From: Cherax quadricarinatus
Lineage: Eukaryota; Arthropoda; Malacostraca; Decapoda; Parastacidae
Length of the DNA: 64,000 bases
Direction: 5' to 3'
NCBI RefSeq assembly: GCF_038502225.1
Contig: NC_091312.1
Coordinates: 31,537,782 to 31,601,781, forward strand
Positions 34,529 to 45,297 of this stretch are shown here, piece after piece. The first letter of the stretch is position 1, and each line of letters starts with the position of its first letter. A program made the position numbers and the translations under genes. Under the pieces are notes generated by a model. That model had not been told where the DNA came from. It searched no databases and worked only from the letters and a program-made list of their open reading frames with translations.

Positions 34529-34530
34529 TG
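34526..34530 (+). promoter_or_regulatory. TAATG stop-start overlap between ORF1 and ORF2
   Basis: The ORF1 stop TAA (34526-34528) shares its last A with an ATG (34528-34530). Overlaps of this kind support termination-reinitiation in some LINEs. Here the ATG frame leads into ORF2 only if the following A8-T-C9 run were one base shorter, so this copy is out of frame. Confidence 0.55.
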
Positions 34531-34537
34531 CCGGAAA

Positions 34538-37500
34538 AAAAATCCCCCCCCCAGTACCAACAATACCACCAGTCCGATAACATTCTTCTTTGCAAATATA
34601 CAGGGTCTAAAGCCAGCAACAAACAACAAAATACCTTTCATCCATGGACTGCTTGCAGAGACAAAGGCAATGTTCACGGCTTTCACTGAGACCCACATAA
34701 AGGATCACTTGGACAACGAAATATGGATCCCAGGTTACAACCTATACAGATGTGACAGAGTGAACAGGCAAAAGGGGGGGGGGGGGGTTGGCCTGTACAT
34801 TGCAGAGTCACTTGTTTGCACAGAACTGCTAAATGCCTCAAATGATGTAGTGGAAGTTTTAGCAGTAAAGGTCGAGAACCAAAACCTAGTCATTGTGGTA
34901 GTCTACAAGCCTCCGGATGCAACATCCCAGCAATTCCAGGAACAGCTGTTAAAAATTGACCACTGTCTGGAAAACTTTCCAGCTCCTGCACCCAACATCT
35001 TGCTCCTGGGGGATTTCAACTTAAGGCACCTAAAATGGAGGAATATAGCAAATAATATTGTTGCAGTAATAACACCAGGAGGCAGCTCTGATGAAAACTC
35101 ACACTCACGCGAGCTTTTAAATCTCTGCACAAAATTCAATTTAAACCAGCAAATAATAGAGCCTACTAGACTGGAGAATACACTAGACCTCATCTTCACT
35201 AACAATGATGATCTGATAAGAAATGTCACCATATCAAAAACAATATACTCAGATCACAACATAATTGAGGTTCAGTCATGTATGCGCGGAGCCCCAGACC
35301 GACATAATGAGATTAGTCACGAGGGAGCATTCACCAAATTCAACTTCAATAACAAAAACATAAAGTGGGACCAAGTAAACCAAGTCCTAACCGATATAAG
35401 CTGGGAAGATATACTAAGCAACACAGACCCCAACTTATGCCTAGAACAGATTAACTCGGTGGCACTCGATGTATGCACAAGGCTTATTCCTCTAAGAAAA
35501 AGGAGGAGTAGATGTAAAACAGAAAGAGACAGGCGCTCCCTTTACAGGCGACGGAAAAGAATAACAGAGCGGCTAAAAGAGGTCAATATATCTGAAATGC
35601 GTAGGGAGACACTGGTCAGAGAAATAGCAAGCATCGAACTTAAGCTAAAAGAATCCTTTAGGAGTCAGGAATCGCGGGAAGAACTAAAAGCCATAAATGA
35701 AATCGAAAGAAACCCAAAGTATTTCTTCTCCTATGCCAAATCAAAATCGAGAACAACGTCTAGTATTGGGCCCCTACTTAAACAAGATGGGTCCTACACA
35801 GGTGACAGCAAGGAAATGAGTGAGCTACTCAAGTCCCAATATGACTCAGTTTTTAGCAAGCCGCTAACCAGACTGAGAGTCGAAGATCAAAATGATTTTT
35901 TTATGAGAGAGCCACAAAATTTGATTAACACAAGCCTATCCGATTTTATCCTGACGCCAAATGACTTCGAACAGGCGATAAATGACATGCCCATGCACTC
36001 TGCCCCAGGGCCAGACTCATGGAACTCTGTGTTCATCAAGAACTGCAAGAAGCCCCTATCACGAGCCTTTTCCATCCTATGGAGAGGGAGCATGGACACG
36101 GGGGTCGTCCCACAGTTACTAAAAACAAGAGACATAGCCCCACTCCACAAAGGGGGCAGTAAAGCAACAGCAAAGAACTACAGACCAATAGCACTAACAT
36201 CCCATATCGTAAAAATCTTTGAAAGGGTCCTAAGAAGCAAGATCACCACCCATCTAGAAACCCATCAGTTACACAACCCAGGGCAACATGGGTTTAGAAC
36301 AGGTCGCTCCTGTCTGTCTCAACTATTGGATCACTACGACAAGGTCCTAAATGCACTAGAAAACAAAAAGAATGCAGATGTAATATATACAGACTTTGCA
36401 AAAGCCTTCGACAAGTGTGACCATGGCGTAATAGCGCACAAAATGCGTGCTAAAGGAATAACAGGAAAAGTCGGTCGATGGATCTATAATTTCCTCACTA
36501 ACATAACACAGAGAGTAGTCGTCAACAGAGTAAAGTCCGAGGCAGCTACGGTGAAAAGCTCTGTTCCACAAGGCACAGTACTCGCTCCCATCTTGTTCCT
36601 CATCCTCATATCCGACATAGACAAGGATGTCAGCCACAGCACCGTGTCTTCCTTTGCAGATGACACCCGAATCTGCATGACAGTGTCTTCCATTGCAGAC
36701 ACTGCAAAGCTCCAGGCGGACATCAACCAAATCTTTCAGTGGGCTGCAGAAAACAATATGAAGTTCAACGATGAGAAATTTCAATTACTCGGATATGGTA
36801 AACATGAGGAAATTAAATCTTCATCAGAGTACAAAACAAATTCTGGCCACAAAATAGAGCGAAACACCAACGTCAAAGACCTGGGAGTGATCATGTCGGA
36901 GGATCTCACCTTCAAGGACCATAACATTGTATCAATCGCATCTGCTAGAAAAATGACAGGATGGATAATGAGAACCTTCAAAACTAGGGAGGCCAAGCCC
37001 ATGATGACACTCTTCAGGTCACTTGTTCTATCTAGGCTGGAATATTGCTGCACACTAACAGCACCTTTCAAGCCAGGTAAAATTGCCGACCTAGAAAATG
37101 TAGAGAACTTTCACGGCACGCATAACGGAGATAAAACACCTCAATTATTGGGAGCGCTTGAGGTTCCTAAACCTGTATTCCCTGGAACGCAGGAGGGAGA
37201 GATACATGATTATATACACCTGGAAAATCCTAGAGGGACTAGTACCGAACTTGCACACGAAAATCACTCACTACGAAAGCAAAAGACTTGGCAGACGATG
37301 CACCATCCCCCCAATGAAAAGCAGGGGTGTCACTAGCACGTTGAGAGACCATACAATAAGTGTCAGGGGCCCGAGACTGTTCAACTGCCTCCCAGCACAC
37401 ATAAGGGGGATTACCAACAGACCCCTGGCAGTCTTCAAGCTGGCACTGGAAAAGCACCTAAAGTCAGTTCCAGATCAGCCGGGCTGTGGCTCGTACGTTG

Positions 37501-37589
37501 GTTTGTGTGCAGCCAGCAGCAACAGCCTGGTTGATCAGGCTCTGATCCACCAGGAGGCCTGGTCACAAACCGGGCCGCGGGGGCGTTGA
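34538..37589 (+). pseudogene. Family P ORF2: APE endonuclease and reverse transcriptase
   Basis: The main frame runs from 34538 (first internal Met at 34670) to 37336, then the C-terminus continues in another frame (37158-37589) after a two-base deletion near 37100 relative to copy 1. APE motifs near the N-terminus: FFANIQG, TETHIKD, a glycine run before VGLYIAES, LLLGDFNLR and YSDHNIIEV (about residue 193 from Met 34670). A basic linker (KRRSRCKTERDRRSLYRRRK) precedes the RT: GPDSWNSVF, NYRPIALTSH, QHGFRTGRSC, TDFAKAFDKCDHG (about 574), SSVPQGTVLAP and SFADDTRIC (about 662). The enzyme would nick target DNA and copy element RNA onto the nick. All catalytic motifs are readable, but the two frame lesions imply this copy is inactive as sequenced, unless they are assembly errors at homopolymers. 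Confidence 0.93.
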
Positions 37590-38005
37590 CCCCCGGAACT
37601 CTCTCCAGGTAAACTCCAGGTAAACCCTATTTCCAAACCAATACTTTCCTATGTCCTTCCTAAATCTAAACTTGTCTAATTTAAATCCATTACTGCGGGT
37701 TCTCTCATGGAGAGATATCCTCAAGACCTTATTAATATCCCCTTTATTAATACCCATCTTCCACTTATTCACTTCGATCATGTCTCCCCTCATTCATCGT
37801 CTAACAAGTGTATGTAATTTAATAGTCTTCAATCTTTCTTCATAAGGAAGATTTCTAATGCTATGTATTAATTTAGTCATTCTACGCTGAATGTTTTCTA
37901 ACGAATTTATATCCATTCTGTATTATGGAGACCAGAACTGAGCTGCATAATCTAGGTGAGGCCTTACTAATAATGTATAGAGCTGCAGTATAACCTGAAC
38001 ATCAA

Positions 38006-38176
38006 ATTCAACCTCAAATTCTACGACTTCAAGGGTGATGGACTGATTACATCGTCTTCACATCTCTACTGTTCCTGCCTACTTTCTGTATTCGACTGAA
38101 GAAGCCTACTGTGTAGGCGAAACGTTTCGGAATAAAGTTGCCTAACTGTTGCCTATGTGTCTTACCTACCTATGCA
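38006..38176 (+). mobile_element. Penelope-like pseudo-LTR fragment
   Basis: Pseudo-LTR family 1 sequence from tcaaattctacgacttcaag through the hammerhead motif to cttacctacc, inserted in a family C RT. The flanks ctgcagtataacct and tgcagtggcaatataacct look like an imperfect target duplication. Confidence 0.8.
38089..38134 (+). ncRNA. Hammerhead-ribozyme-like motif, PLE family 1
   Basis: Complete 46-nt motif, same as at 22078. Confidence 0.7.
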
Positions 38177-38529
38177 GTGGCAATATAACCTCCGGACTTC
38201 TGTTGCTTACACTTCTTGATATAAATCCCAATAATCTATTTGCCTTATTACGTACGCTTTGGCATTGCTGTCTTGGTTTGAGGTTGCTGCTTACCATAAC
38301 CCCCAAGTCCTTTTCGCAATCTGTATGGCTAAGTTCTACATTATCTAACTTATAAGTGCTAGGGTTATGGACACTCCCCAGCTTCAGAACCTTGCATTTA
38401 TCTACATTGAACTGCATCTGCCACTTTTCTGACCAAGAATAGAGTTTATCTAAATCCTCCTGAAGTTCCCTAACATCTGCGTTTGAATCAATTATTCTAC
38501 CTATCTTTGTGTCACCGGCGAATTTGCTC

Positions 38530-39325
38530 ATAAGAACATAAGAACATAAGAAAGGAGGAACACTGCAGCAGGCCTGTTGGCCCATACTAGGCAGGTCCTT
38601 TACAATTCATCCCACTAACAAACATTTGACCAACCCAATTTTCAATGCTACCCAAGAAATAAGCTCCGATGTGCAAGTCCCACTCAAATCCAACCCCTCC
38701 CACTCATGCACTTATCCAACCTAAATTTGAAACTACCCAAAGCCCTAGCCTCAATAATCCAACTAGGTAGACTGTTCCACTCATCAACTACCCTATTTCC
38801 AAACCAATACTTTCCTATGTCCTTTCTAAATCTAAACTTATCTAATTTAAATCCATTACTGCGGGTTCTCTCATGGAGAGATATCCTCAAGACCTTGTTA
38901 ATATCCCCTTTATTAATACCTATCTTCCACTTATACACTTCGATCAGGTCTCCCCTCATTCTTCGTCTAACAAGTGAATGTAACTTAAGAGTCTTCAATC
39001 TTTCTTCATAAGGAAGATTTCTAATGCTATGTATTAATTTAGTCATCCTACGCTGAATATTTTCTAACGAATTTATGTCCATTCTGTAATATGGAGACCA
39101 GAATTGAGCTGCATAATCTAGGTGAGGCCTTACCAATGATGTATAAAGCTGCAGTATGACCTCTGGACTTCTGTTGCTTACACTTCTTGATATAAATCCC
39201 AGTAATCTATTTGCCTTATTACGTACGCTTAGGCATTGCTGTCTTGGTTTAAGGTTGCTGCTTACCATAACCCCCAAGTCCTTTTCGCAATCTGTACGGC
39301 TAAGTTCTACATTATTTAACTTAAA
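38530..39325 (-). pseudogene. Family C CR1 LINE 3' end with full C-terminal domain
   Basis: Minus frame 38684-39340 encodes FKLNNVELSRTDCEKDLGV, LVRPHLDYAAQFWSPYYRMD, NIQRRMTKLIHSIRNLPYEE, RKDIGKYWFGNRVVDEWNSL and CMSGRGWI, uninterrupted over about 215 residues. The 3' UTR and a tail of three TTATGTTC-type units follow. The 5' side is cut by the PLE at 39326. Confidence 0.92.
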
Positions 39326-39358
39326 AGGACACAAGTGCAACTAATGTGACATTTATTG

Positions 39359-39395
39359 TGGCAACGTTTCGCTCTCCAAGAGCTTTATCAAGCCA
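39359..39395 (-). ncRNA. Hammerhead-like motif, PLE family 2 (U3-A8 variant)
   Basis: Read on the minus strand: TGGC, core TTGATAA, extra A, stem II GCTCT-TGG-AGAGC, GAA, ACGT, T, GCCA. The architecture matches PLE family 1, but core positions 3 and 8 are T and A instead of C and G. Activity is uncertain. Confidence 0.5.
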
Positions 39396-39482
39396 TTACA
39401 AACAATACATGGACACAGAGGGTATATAAAGGCTCAGAGTGAGGTGAATACTAGTGAGGTACCATTTCGATGTTCACTAGTG

Positions 39483-39541
<59 letters not shown>

Positions 39542-39710
39542 AGTGACAAAAGTAATACAATATGGTAAAGCAATTAATTCGTACATGAGTAAAAGGATAT
39601 AAAAGCTATTACTTGGGTAACATAAAAATAGGTTGGACAAATATAAACTGGAATGAGGCAGCTTGTTTCAGTGTTCACTCTCTGTGCTTTGTGTAGTATA
39701 ACAGGAGAGA

Positions 39711-40085
39711 CTATGTGATGGCAGGGTTTACTGTTTTCAGGAGGATTCTTGCTAAGACTTCGGAGATGGTGAAGCTGCCGTTGTTTTGTTTAATTGTATT
39801 CGAAACAGCGATCAGTGCTGATTCGAGGCACTTGCGTCTGCGGAAATTAGTTTCTTTGATCACTAATTGGGCGTCTCTGAATTTCATGAGATGATTGGTG
39901 GAATTTCGGTGTTGTACACAGGCGTTGTTCAAGTTATCGTTCCTACATGCGTAAATGTGTTCATTGAGGCGGGTGTCGAGGTTTCTGGCTGTTTCACCTA
40001 CGTAAATCTTGTTACAGCCTCCACAGGGTATAGTGTAAACTCCTGCATTGACTGGTTCGTGGTGCTTGAATTTTGTCCTGGTTAT
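39711..40085 (-). pseudogene. PLE GIY-YIG endonuclease domain, C-terminal half
   Basis: On the minus strand, HHEPVNAGVYTIPCGGC then KIYVGETARNLDTRLNEHIY and ACRNDNLNNACVQHRNSTNH, running to a stop at 39711 (VLARILLKTVNPAIT). The GIY-YIG motif appears as GVY...KIYVGET with the conserved arginine (TARNLDTR). It is the C-terminal endonuclease of a Penelope-like polyprotein, without the RT, which lies inverted next door. Confidence 0.85.
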
Positions 40086-40087
40086 AT

Positions 40088-40738
40088 CCCGGCAAGGCTC
40101 AACGCAGTTGAACCGGCGATCCAGTTTACACTAGAAGAAGAGTCCAATGACAAGCTACCTTTCCTCGACGTCCTCATTCACAAAGTAGACAACAACCTAA
40201 GATTTCAAGTTTATCGGAAACCCACCAATAAAAATGATCTCACACACTTCTATTCCAGTCAAGATACCAAGACCAAAAGAGGCATCATCATCGGGTTTTT
40301 CCTAAGAGCATACCGAATTTGTAGTCCTGAGTTTCTTGACGAGGAGTGTACATACATTCACCAAACATTCACAGAGTTACATTTTCCTTCTTTTTTCATC
40401 AAAGACTGCAAGAAAAGAGCTCTTCAGATCATAAATTCTCCACGCATCAACATCACTCCCAGCAAAGTTATAATTCTTCCCAACAGTCAGGTTGCACTGA
40501 ACGTCTCAAAAGCACTTTCACAAGCTAACACCAGAGTCGCCATCGCTTCTAGCACTTCAATAAAGGATATAACCAGGACAAAATCCAAGCACCACGAACC
40601 AGTCAATGCAGGAGTTTACACTATACCCTGTGGAGGCTGTGACAAGATTTACGTAGGTGAAACAGCCAGAAACCTCGACACCCGCCTCAATGAACACATT
40701 TACGCATGTAGGAACGATAACCTGGGCATTGACTGGGT
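40088..40738 (+). pseudogene. PLE RT C-terminus, linker and GIY-YIG start
   Basis: The plus frame contains LPFLDVLIHKVDNNLRFQVY, RKPTNKNDLTHFYSSQDTKT, a linker, and then GVYTIPCGGCDKIYVGET up to RNDNL. The block LPFLDV...VYRKPT is typical of the thumb region of Penelope RTs. The catalytic RT palm is missing. The downstream 40739 joint leads into an unrelated minus-strand ORF1. Confidence 0.85.
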
Positions 40739-41877
40739 TAGCTGCTGAGAGATCTGCGGTATGGCAGGGTTCTCTGCACCCATCGTCTGCTGAGAGTGAT
40801 GATCTGTCGTAGCCTGTTGCCGAGTTTTTGGCGTCTTCCAGACTCCTTGAATTCTGGCGAGCCTCTCGGGGCATCGAGGATTCCAGGCATGGTGTTTCTG
40901 CCTGCAGTTCGGGCATTGTGGAGTGGGTGGCAATGCATTTTTCAGCTTGGTGATGCATTCCTCAGTAGGGTGGTGCTGGCTGCAGACACTGCAGATTATT
41001 TGTGTACCGCAGATTACTCTGTTCGAACAGAGTGCACCCAGGTGTCCATAATGCTGACACTTGAAACAGTGAACTGGTTCTGCTGTGAAGGCCCTGACAT
41101 CGTACCTGCCCCAAGAACCGAGGTCCAACTGGGATGGCAGTGGTCCTACATGCTGAATGAGGACCTGTCGGGTTGGTGCATTGCCTGCCGTCTTTGCTTT
41201 GAGACGTTGGGCTGACACCACACTGGGGTGAGCTGCTACTGCCTCGATGGGCATCATCAGTGGGTATCGCATCACTACACCCTTGGTGATCTTCTGCTGA
41301 GAGTCCAGTTCCTCCAGGGTGAATGAGCGATCTGTCTCCATGACTCTCTTCAAGGTGGTGTACATTTCCTTGTTGAGAGGACTCAATATTGGTTCTCCCC
41401 TCAAGTTGAACCATATCTTGAACTTCAGGTTGTGTCGTGATTCCAGGTATAAAACAACGGCATAGTGGGTTCTGTGGTCCCCGTAAGACTTCACCTTGAA
41501 TTTGCCAGGTTGGTTGAGCTGGTTTGTCTGCTCCTTGGACGAACGGCGCTTTTTCTCGTTGTCCACAGGGATCCATCCTTTTTGGTTTTCGGGGGGTGGG
41601 GTGTTTATTTCCTACCCTGTTTCCATATTCGCTGGCTCCATGGTTGGAACTGTCAGATCTGCTACAATGTGAGCAGGATCTTCCTCTTCCTCTGATGACA
41701 CGGAGTGGTCTCGCAACTTCTTCCCTAGAATTGCGCCCCACATTTCCAAATCTGAGTCCTCCGTCGTGTTCATGGAGCATCGTGGCCTCTTCTTTTCGGC
41801 AGAAGCCATGTGCCTATCTTGTGATAAGGTAGTGAACTCTGTGAACTGAGTGTGTGAACTGAGTCCGTCTGTGTAGT
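40739..41877 (-). pseudogene. LINE ORF1, gag-like with three zinc knuckles (Jockey-like)
   Basis: One minus-strand frame from MASAEKKRPRC (about 41810) to 40739, broken by a TAG at 41612-41614. The N-terminus is acidic/serine-rich. The main part shows a gag-type RNA-binding segment (KFKVKSYGDHRTHYAVVLYL, ESRHNLKFKIWFNLRGEP), then three knuckles: CFKCQHYGHLGALC (CX2CX4HX4C), CSVCSQHHPTEEC, and CPNCRQKHHAWNPRC. Such ORF1 proteins coat LINE RNA and accompany an APE-RT ORF2, which is absent here: the 3' side is cut at the PLE. The 5' leader 41811-41877 abuts a family C RT, so this element inserted into that copy. Lineage is inferred from the knuckle pattern only. Confidence 0.8.
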
Positions 41878-43290
41878 TCATTCTTCTCTGTATGCTCTCT
41901 AATGAGTCTATATCCATCCTGTAGTAAGGGGACCAAAACTGAGCAGCATAATCTAAATGAGGCCTCACTAGTGATGTATAGAGCTGTAAAATAACTTTTG
42001 AACTTCTGTTACTTATACTTCTTCAGATAAATCCATGTAATCTGTTGGCCTTGTTGCGCACACTAAGGCACTGCTGTCTTGGCTTTAGATTTCTGCTCAC
42101 CATGACTCCCAAGTCCTTTTCACATTCTGTATGATCAAGCTCTACTTCACCTAGATTATAGCTTCGAGGGTTATTTTCATTACCAAGGACTAGTACCTTA
42201 CACTTATCCACATTGAACTTCATCTGCCATTTTTCAGACCAAGACATTAATTTGTCCAAATCCTTCTGAAGTTCATTGCTATCCTCCTCAGAGTGAATTA
42301 TACAGCCTATCTTTGTATCATCAGCAAACTTACTCATGTCACTCGTAATCCCTTCATCAAGGTCATTAATGTAAATTATGAACAAGAGAGGGCCTAAAAC
42401 TGATCCTTGTGGAACGCCACTAGTGACTAATCCCCATTCAGATTTCACTCAATTAATGGCAACTCTGCTTTCTATTGGTAAGCCATGCCTCTATCCATGC
42501 TAGAACTTTACCTCCTATACCTTGAGCTGCCACTTTTCTTAAGAGTCTCTTGTGAGGTACTCTATTGAAGGCTTTACTAAAATCCAAATAAACAATATCA
42601 TATTCCTTATCACTGTCAACTGCCTCAAATGTTCTATTGAAGAACGTCAGTAAGTTTGTCAGGCAGGAACGACCTCTCGTGAATCCATGCTGAGATTCAT
42701 TTATCAAGTTATGCTCTTCAAGATGACTTCTAATAATGTCAGCTATAATTGATTCTAATAACTTGCCCACTATAGATGTCAGGCTTATTGGATGGTAATT
42801 TGAATATAGGAACCACATTAGCCATCTTCCACAACTCTGGGACAACACCGGTAAGGATGAACGTATTAAACACACTCGTTAATGGCTGACTAAGCTCCAT
42901 CTTGCATTCCTTAAGTACCCTGGAAAACAACCCATCGGGTCCCGGGGACTTATTTTGCTTCAGTTTGTCTATCTGTTTAATAACCATGTCCCTCGTGACA
43001 GAAATATTAGTTAATTTAAATTCATCATGAACTAAATAATTTTTAATTACTGGAATCTCATTTACGTCTTCCTGTGTAAAAACTGACAAAAAATAGTCAT
43101 TAAATAAGGAACACATTTCCAGTTCGTTATCCGTCAGCTGTCCATTCCCAATTTTCAGAGGTCCTACTTTTTCCTTCACCTTCGTCCTATACACTTGAAA
43201 GAACCCCCTTGGATTAATTAGTCTTTGATTCATTAGCAACTCTAATTTCATAGTCACGTTTAGCCTTTCTAATCCCCATTTTTACTTCTC
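41878..43290 (-). pseudogene. Family C CR1 LINE (long copy): reverse transcriptase
   Basis: Minus-strand frames 42739-43257 (NKSPGPDGLFSRVLKECKME, KEKVGPLKIGNGQLTD), 42453-42875 (NYHPISLTSIVGKLLES, SQHGFTRGRSC, DFSKAFNRVPHKR) and 42023-42448 (GVPQGSVLGPLLF, SKFADDTKIGC, CKVLVLGNENNPRSYNL) together give the RT. A frameshift near 42440 and another near 42800 break it. The 3' end stops at 41878 within IQRRMN, where the gag-like ORF1 element starts. This copy is diverged from the other family C copies. Confidence 0.88.
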
Positions 43291-44460
43291 TTTTAAGCTG
43301 AACATATTGGTCAGTAAGGTTAATCTCTCCTCTTCTGATGCGCCTATAAATTCCCCTATTCTCCCCTAATAGATGCTTTAGCCTACTGTTAACCCATTTG
43401 GGATCGTTATTATTAGACCTAATTTCTCTCTGGGGAATGTATATACTCTGGGCATGGTGTACATTATTAAGAAAAAAATCATAAAAGCAGATCCCTTCAT
43501 AATCATAAGTATGATCATCGTCAATAAAATCATTAGCTAGATAACTCCAATCAAGATTAGACAGGTGTTCCCTAAGTCCATTATAATCGGCAGAACGGAA
43601 ATCAGGGATTTTTACTGTATTGTCATTATTCTTGCATTCCCAGTTAATGCTAAAAGTGATGGATTTGTGATCACTTGCGCCAAGCTCTTAAGTGATCTCC
43701 AGATTATTTACGAGTGTTTCCTTATTTGACAAGACTAGGTTTAGCAAATTATTACCCCTGGTAGGCTCTGTTACGCACTGCTCCACGCACTTACGCACTC
43801 ACTCCATAAAGTCACTGGACTCTAGATTATCTGTCAAATAATTCCAGTCAATTTGACTAAAGTTAAAATCCCCTACTATGACTATGTTATTGTGTCTAGA
43901 AGCCCTAACAATTTTGTCCCAAAGAAGTCTCCCTCTATTATGATCCAAGCCTGGAGGTCGGTATATTACACCTAGAATTAGTTTTTCTTGACCCTCTACA
44001 AACTCTACCCAAACAGATTCTGTTACTGTTCCATCTATTTTTATACCTGTTTTTTATGCAACAATTAATATTTTCTCGAACATATAATGCAACTCCTCCC
44101 CCCCTTCCCATTACATCTATCCACATGGAACAACTTAAATCCTTGAATAGTACACTCAGCAATCATATCCCGACTCTTTAAATCATACCCCGTTTCAGTT
44201 AATGCAATGATATCAAAGTTCCCAGCACATACTACCAAACATAGTTCATTAATTTTATTTCTTGCACTTCGACTGTTAGCATAAAATACCATCAAATGTT
44301 TTTTCTTCTGCACATTTTTCCTATTCATCTTTGTTTTTACACAATTTCTGAAATTATCATTACCCAGAGTTACTCCATGACAGTTACTATTAAGATTCTT
44401 AATATCAGAGCATAAGTCAATATATCCATACTCATTATTTATCATTTCTAAACCCATACC
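43291..44460 (-). pseudogene. Family C ORF2: APE endonuclease and linker, long copy
   Basis: The N-terminal part (44065-44457) shows KHLMVFYANSRSARNKINEL, CAGNFDIIALTETGYDLKSR and FKLFHVDRCNGKGG, the APE signature with the tryptophan of LTETW changed to G. The middle (43938-44162) shows VALYVRENINCCIKNRYK. The stretch 43291-43930 is readable in pieces (endonuclease end, then KHLLGENRGIYRRIRRGE) but carries several stops and frame changes. Confidence 0.8.
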
Positions 44461-44471
44461 TCTAACTAATC

Positions 44472-45297
44472 CTAGTTTAAAGTCCTAACAACCTCCTCAA
44501 CTGAACTAGCAAGAAAACCCACACCTGCCTTGGATAAGTGAACCCCATCCCTGGCATACATGTCATTTCGGCCATAGAAGTTGTCCCAGTTGTCAATGAA
44601 TGGTACTGCATTATCATTACAGTGTTTATCCAGCCAACAATTAATACCAATTGCTCTGGACAACCATTCATTACCAACACCTCTTCTTGGCAAAATGCCA
44701 CATATAACAGGGCACCCCCCTTCTTCTTAATTATGTCTATAGCTGTCCTGAACTTTCTAACTAAATCCTCATTTCTATGCTTGCCTACATCATTGCCTCC
44801 AGCGCTGAGACAAATAATAGGATTGATCCCATTACCGTTCATGATGCTGTCAAGCCGGCTAACAATGTACTCCATCCCAGCCAAGCAAACCTTCTGTCTC
44901 CTACTCCTGTCCATCAAGCAGAATGCCCTATTCATGTATCTAACCTGGATATCCCCAACAACAACAATATTCTTGCCTTCCTTGGTGTCGTTCGTCGTGA
45001 CGTTCCCAGTAGTCGACTCACATTCGTCGGGTAGCACGGAGAATACATTAGATGTTTCCACAGCAGTCTCTTTCTTCTTCATCATTTCTGTCTTTCCATT
45101 CTTCTTGATCGTCAACTTCGTTCCATGCTGTCCAGTCACTGACCAAGTTCCCTTCTTGAACTGAGGACTCAAAACAGGAGGACTACTTCGAATCCTCTTG
45201 TTTTCCTCAGTCAATCGCCGTATCTCCACCTTCGCTACTCTCAATTCTTCCTTAAGCACCACCAACCCAACAACACAGGAGCCACATGATTTCATCG
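44472..45297 (-). pseudogene. Family C ORF1 with SGNH-esterase domain, long copy
   Basis: A minus frame of 272 residues starts MKSCGSCVVGLVVLKEELRV (coiled-coil-like, with a CGSC motif), then the basic stretch FKKGTWSVTGQHGTKLTIKK, and the esterase start IVVVGDIQVRYMNRAFC and CLSAGGNDVGKHR. A frameshift near 44690 moves the rest (GVGNEWLSRA to ARDGVHLSKAGVG) into the frame 44472-44693. The nucleophile serine of GDSQ, kept in the plus-strand copy near 23607, is isoleucine here (GDIQ), while the GGND and DGVH blocks remain. CR1 ORF1 esterases are thought to act on lipids or acyl esters, with the role in transposition unsettled. Confidence 0.87.

Larger units (their letters stand above)
33049..37623 (+). 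mobile_element. Family P LINE, full-length copy 2
   Basis: A 4575-bp element inserted in a family C 3' region, flanked by ACCCT (33044-33048 and 37624-37628). Layout: a 5' UTR of about 220 bp with three tandem copies of a 17-bp unit (gactggtccgaaccctt, 33115-33171), ORF1 (33269-34528), an ORF1 stop overlapping a downstream ATG in TAATG, ORF2 with APE and RT domains (to 37589), and a 3' tail of repeated ctccaggtaa. Three lesions are visible: a stop in ORF1, a one-base frame excess at the A/C run at the ORF2 start, and a two-base deletion near 37100. It is the reference copy for this window: at least nine other loci carry family P 3' ends. Confidence 0.93.
37624..38529 (-). pseudogene. Family C CR1 LINE, part 2 of the copy split by element P
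   Basis: Continues the 32763-33048 fragment: C-terminal domain (37629-37990), then, after a PLE insertion at about 38006-38176, the end of the RT (minus frame 38166-38585 with SKFAGDTKIGR, where the ADD box is changed to AGD). It stops at 38530 where the tail of another family C copy begins. Confidence 0.85.
39326..40738 (-). mobile_element. Penelope-like element (family 2) with GIY-YIG endonuclease, internally inverted
   Basis: The left part (39326-40085) is minus strand: a pseudo-LTR (39330-39420), a (GTA)n stretch near 39480-39540, then the end of the PLE protein. The right part (40088-40738) is plus strand: the end of the RT, linker and start of GIY-YIG. The two halves overlap in content: each encodes the GVYTIPCGGC and KIYVGETARNLDTRLNEH region (minus 39934-40050, plus about 40611-40720). 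The structure resembles a 5' inversion on integration with duplicated sequence at the breakpoints. Confidence 0.85.

Noticed and set aside
40962..41780. Minus-strand frame of 272 codons
   Set aside because: An overlapping alternative frame of the gag-like ORF1; the zinc knuckles lie in the other frame.
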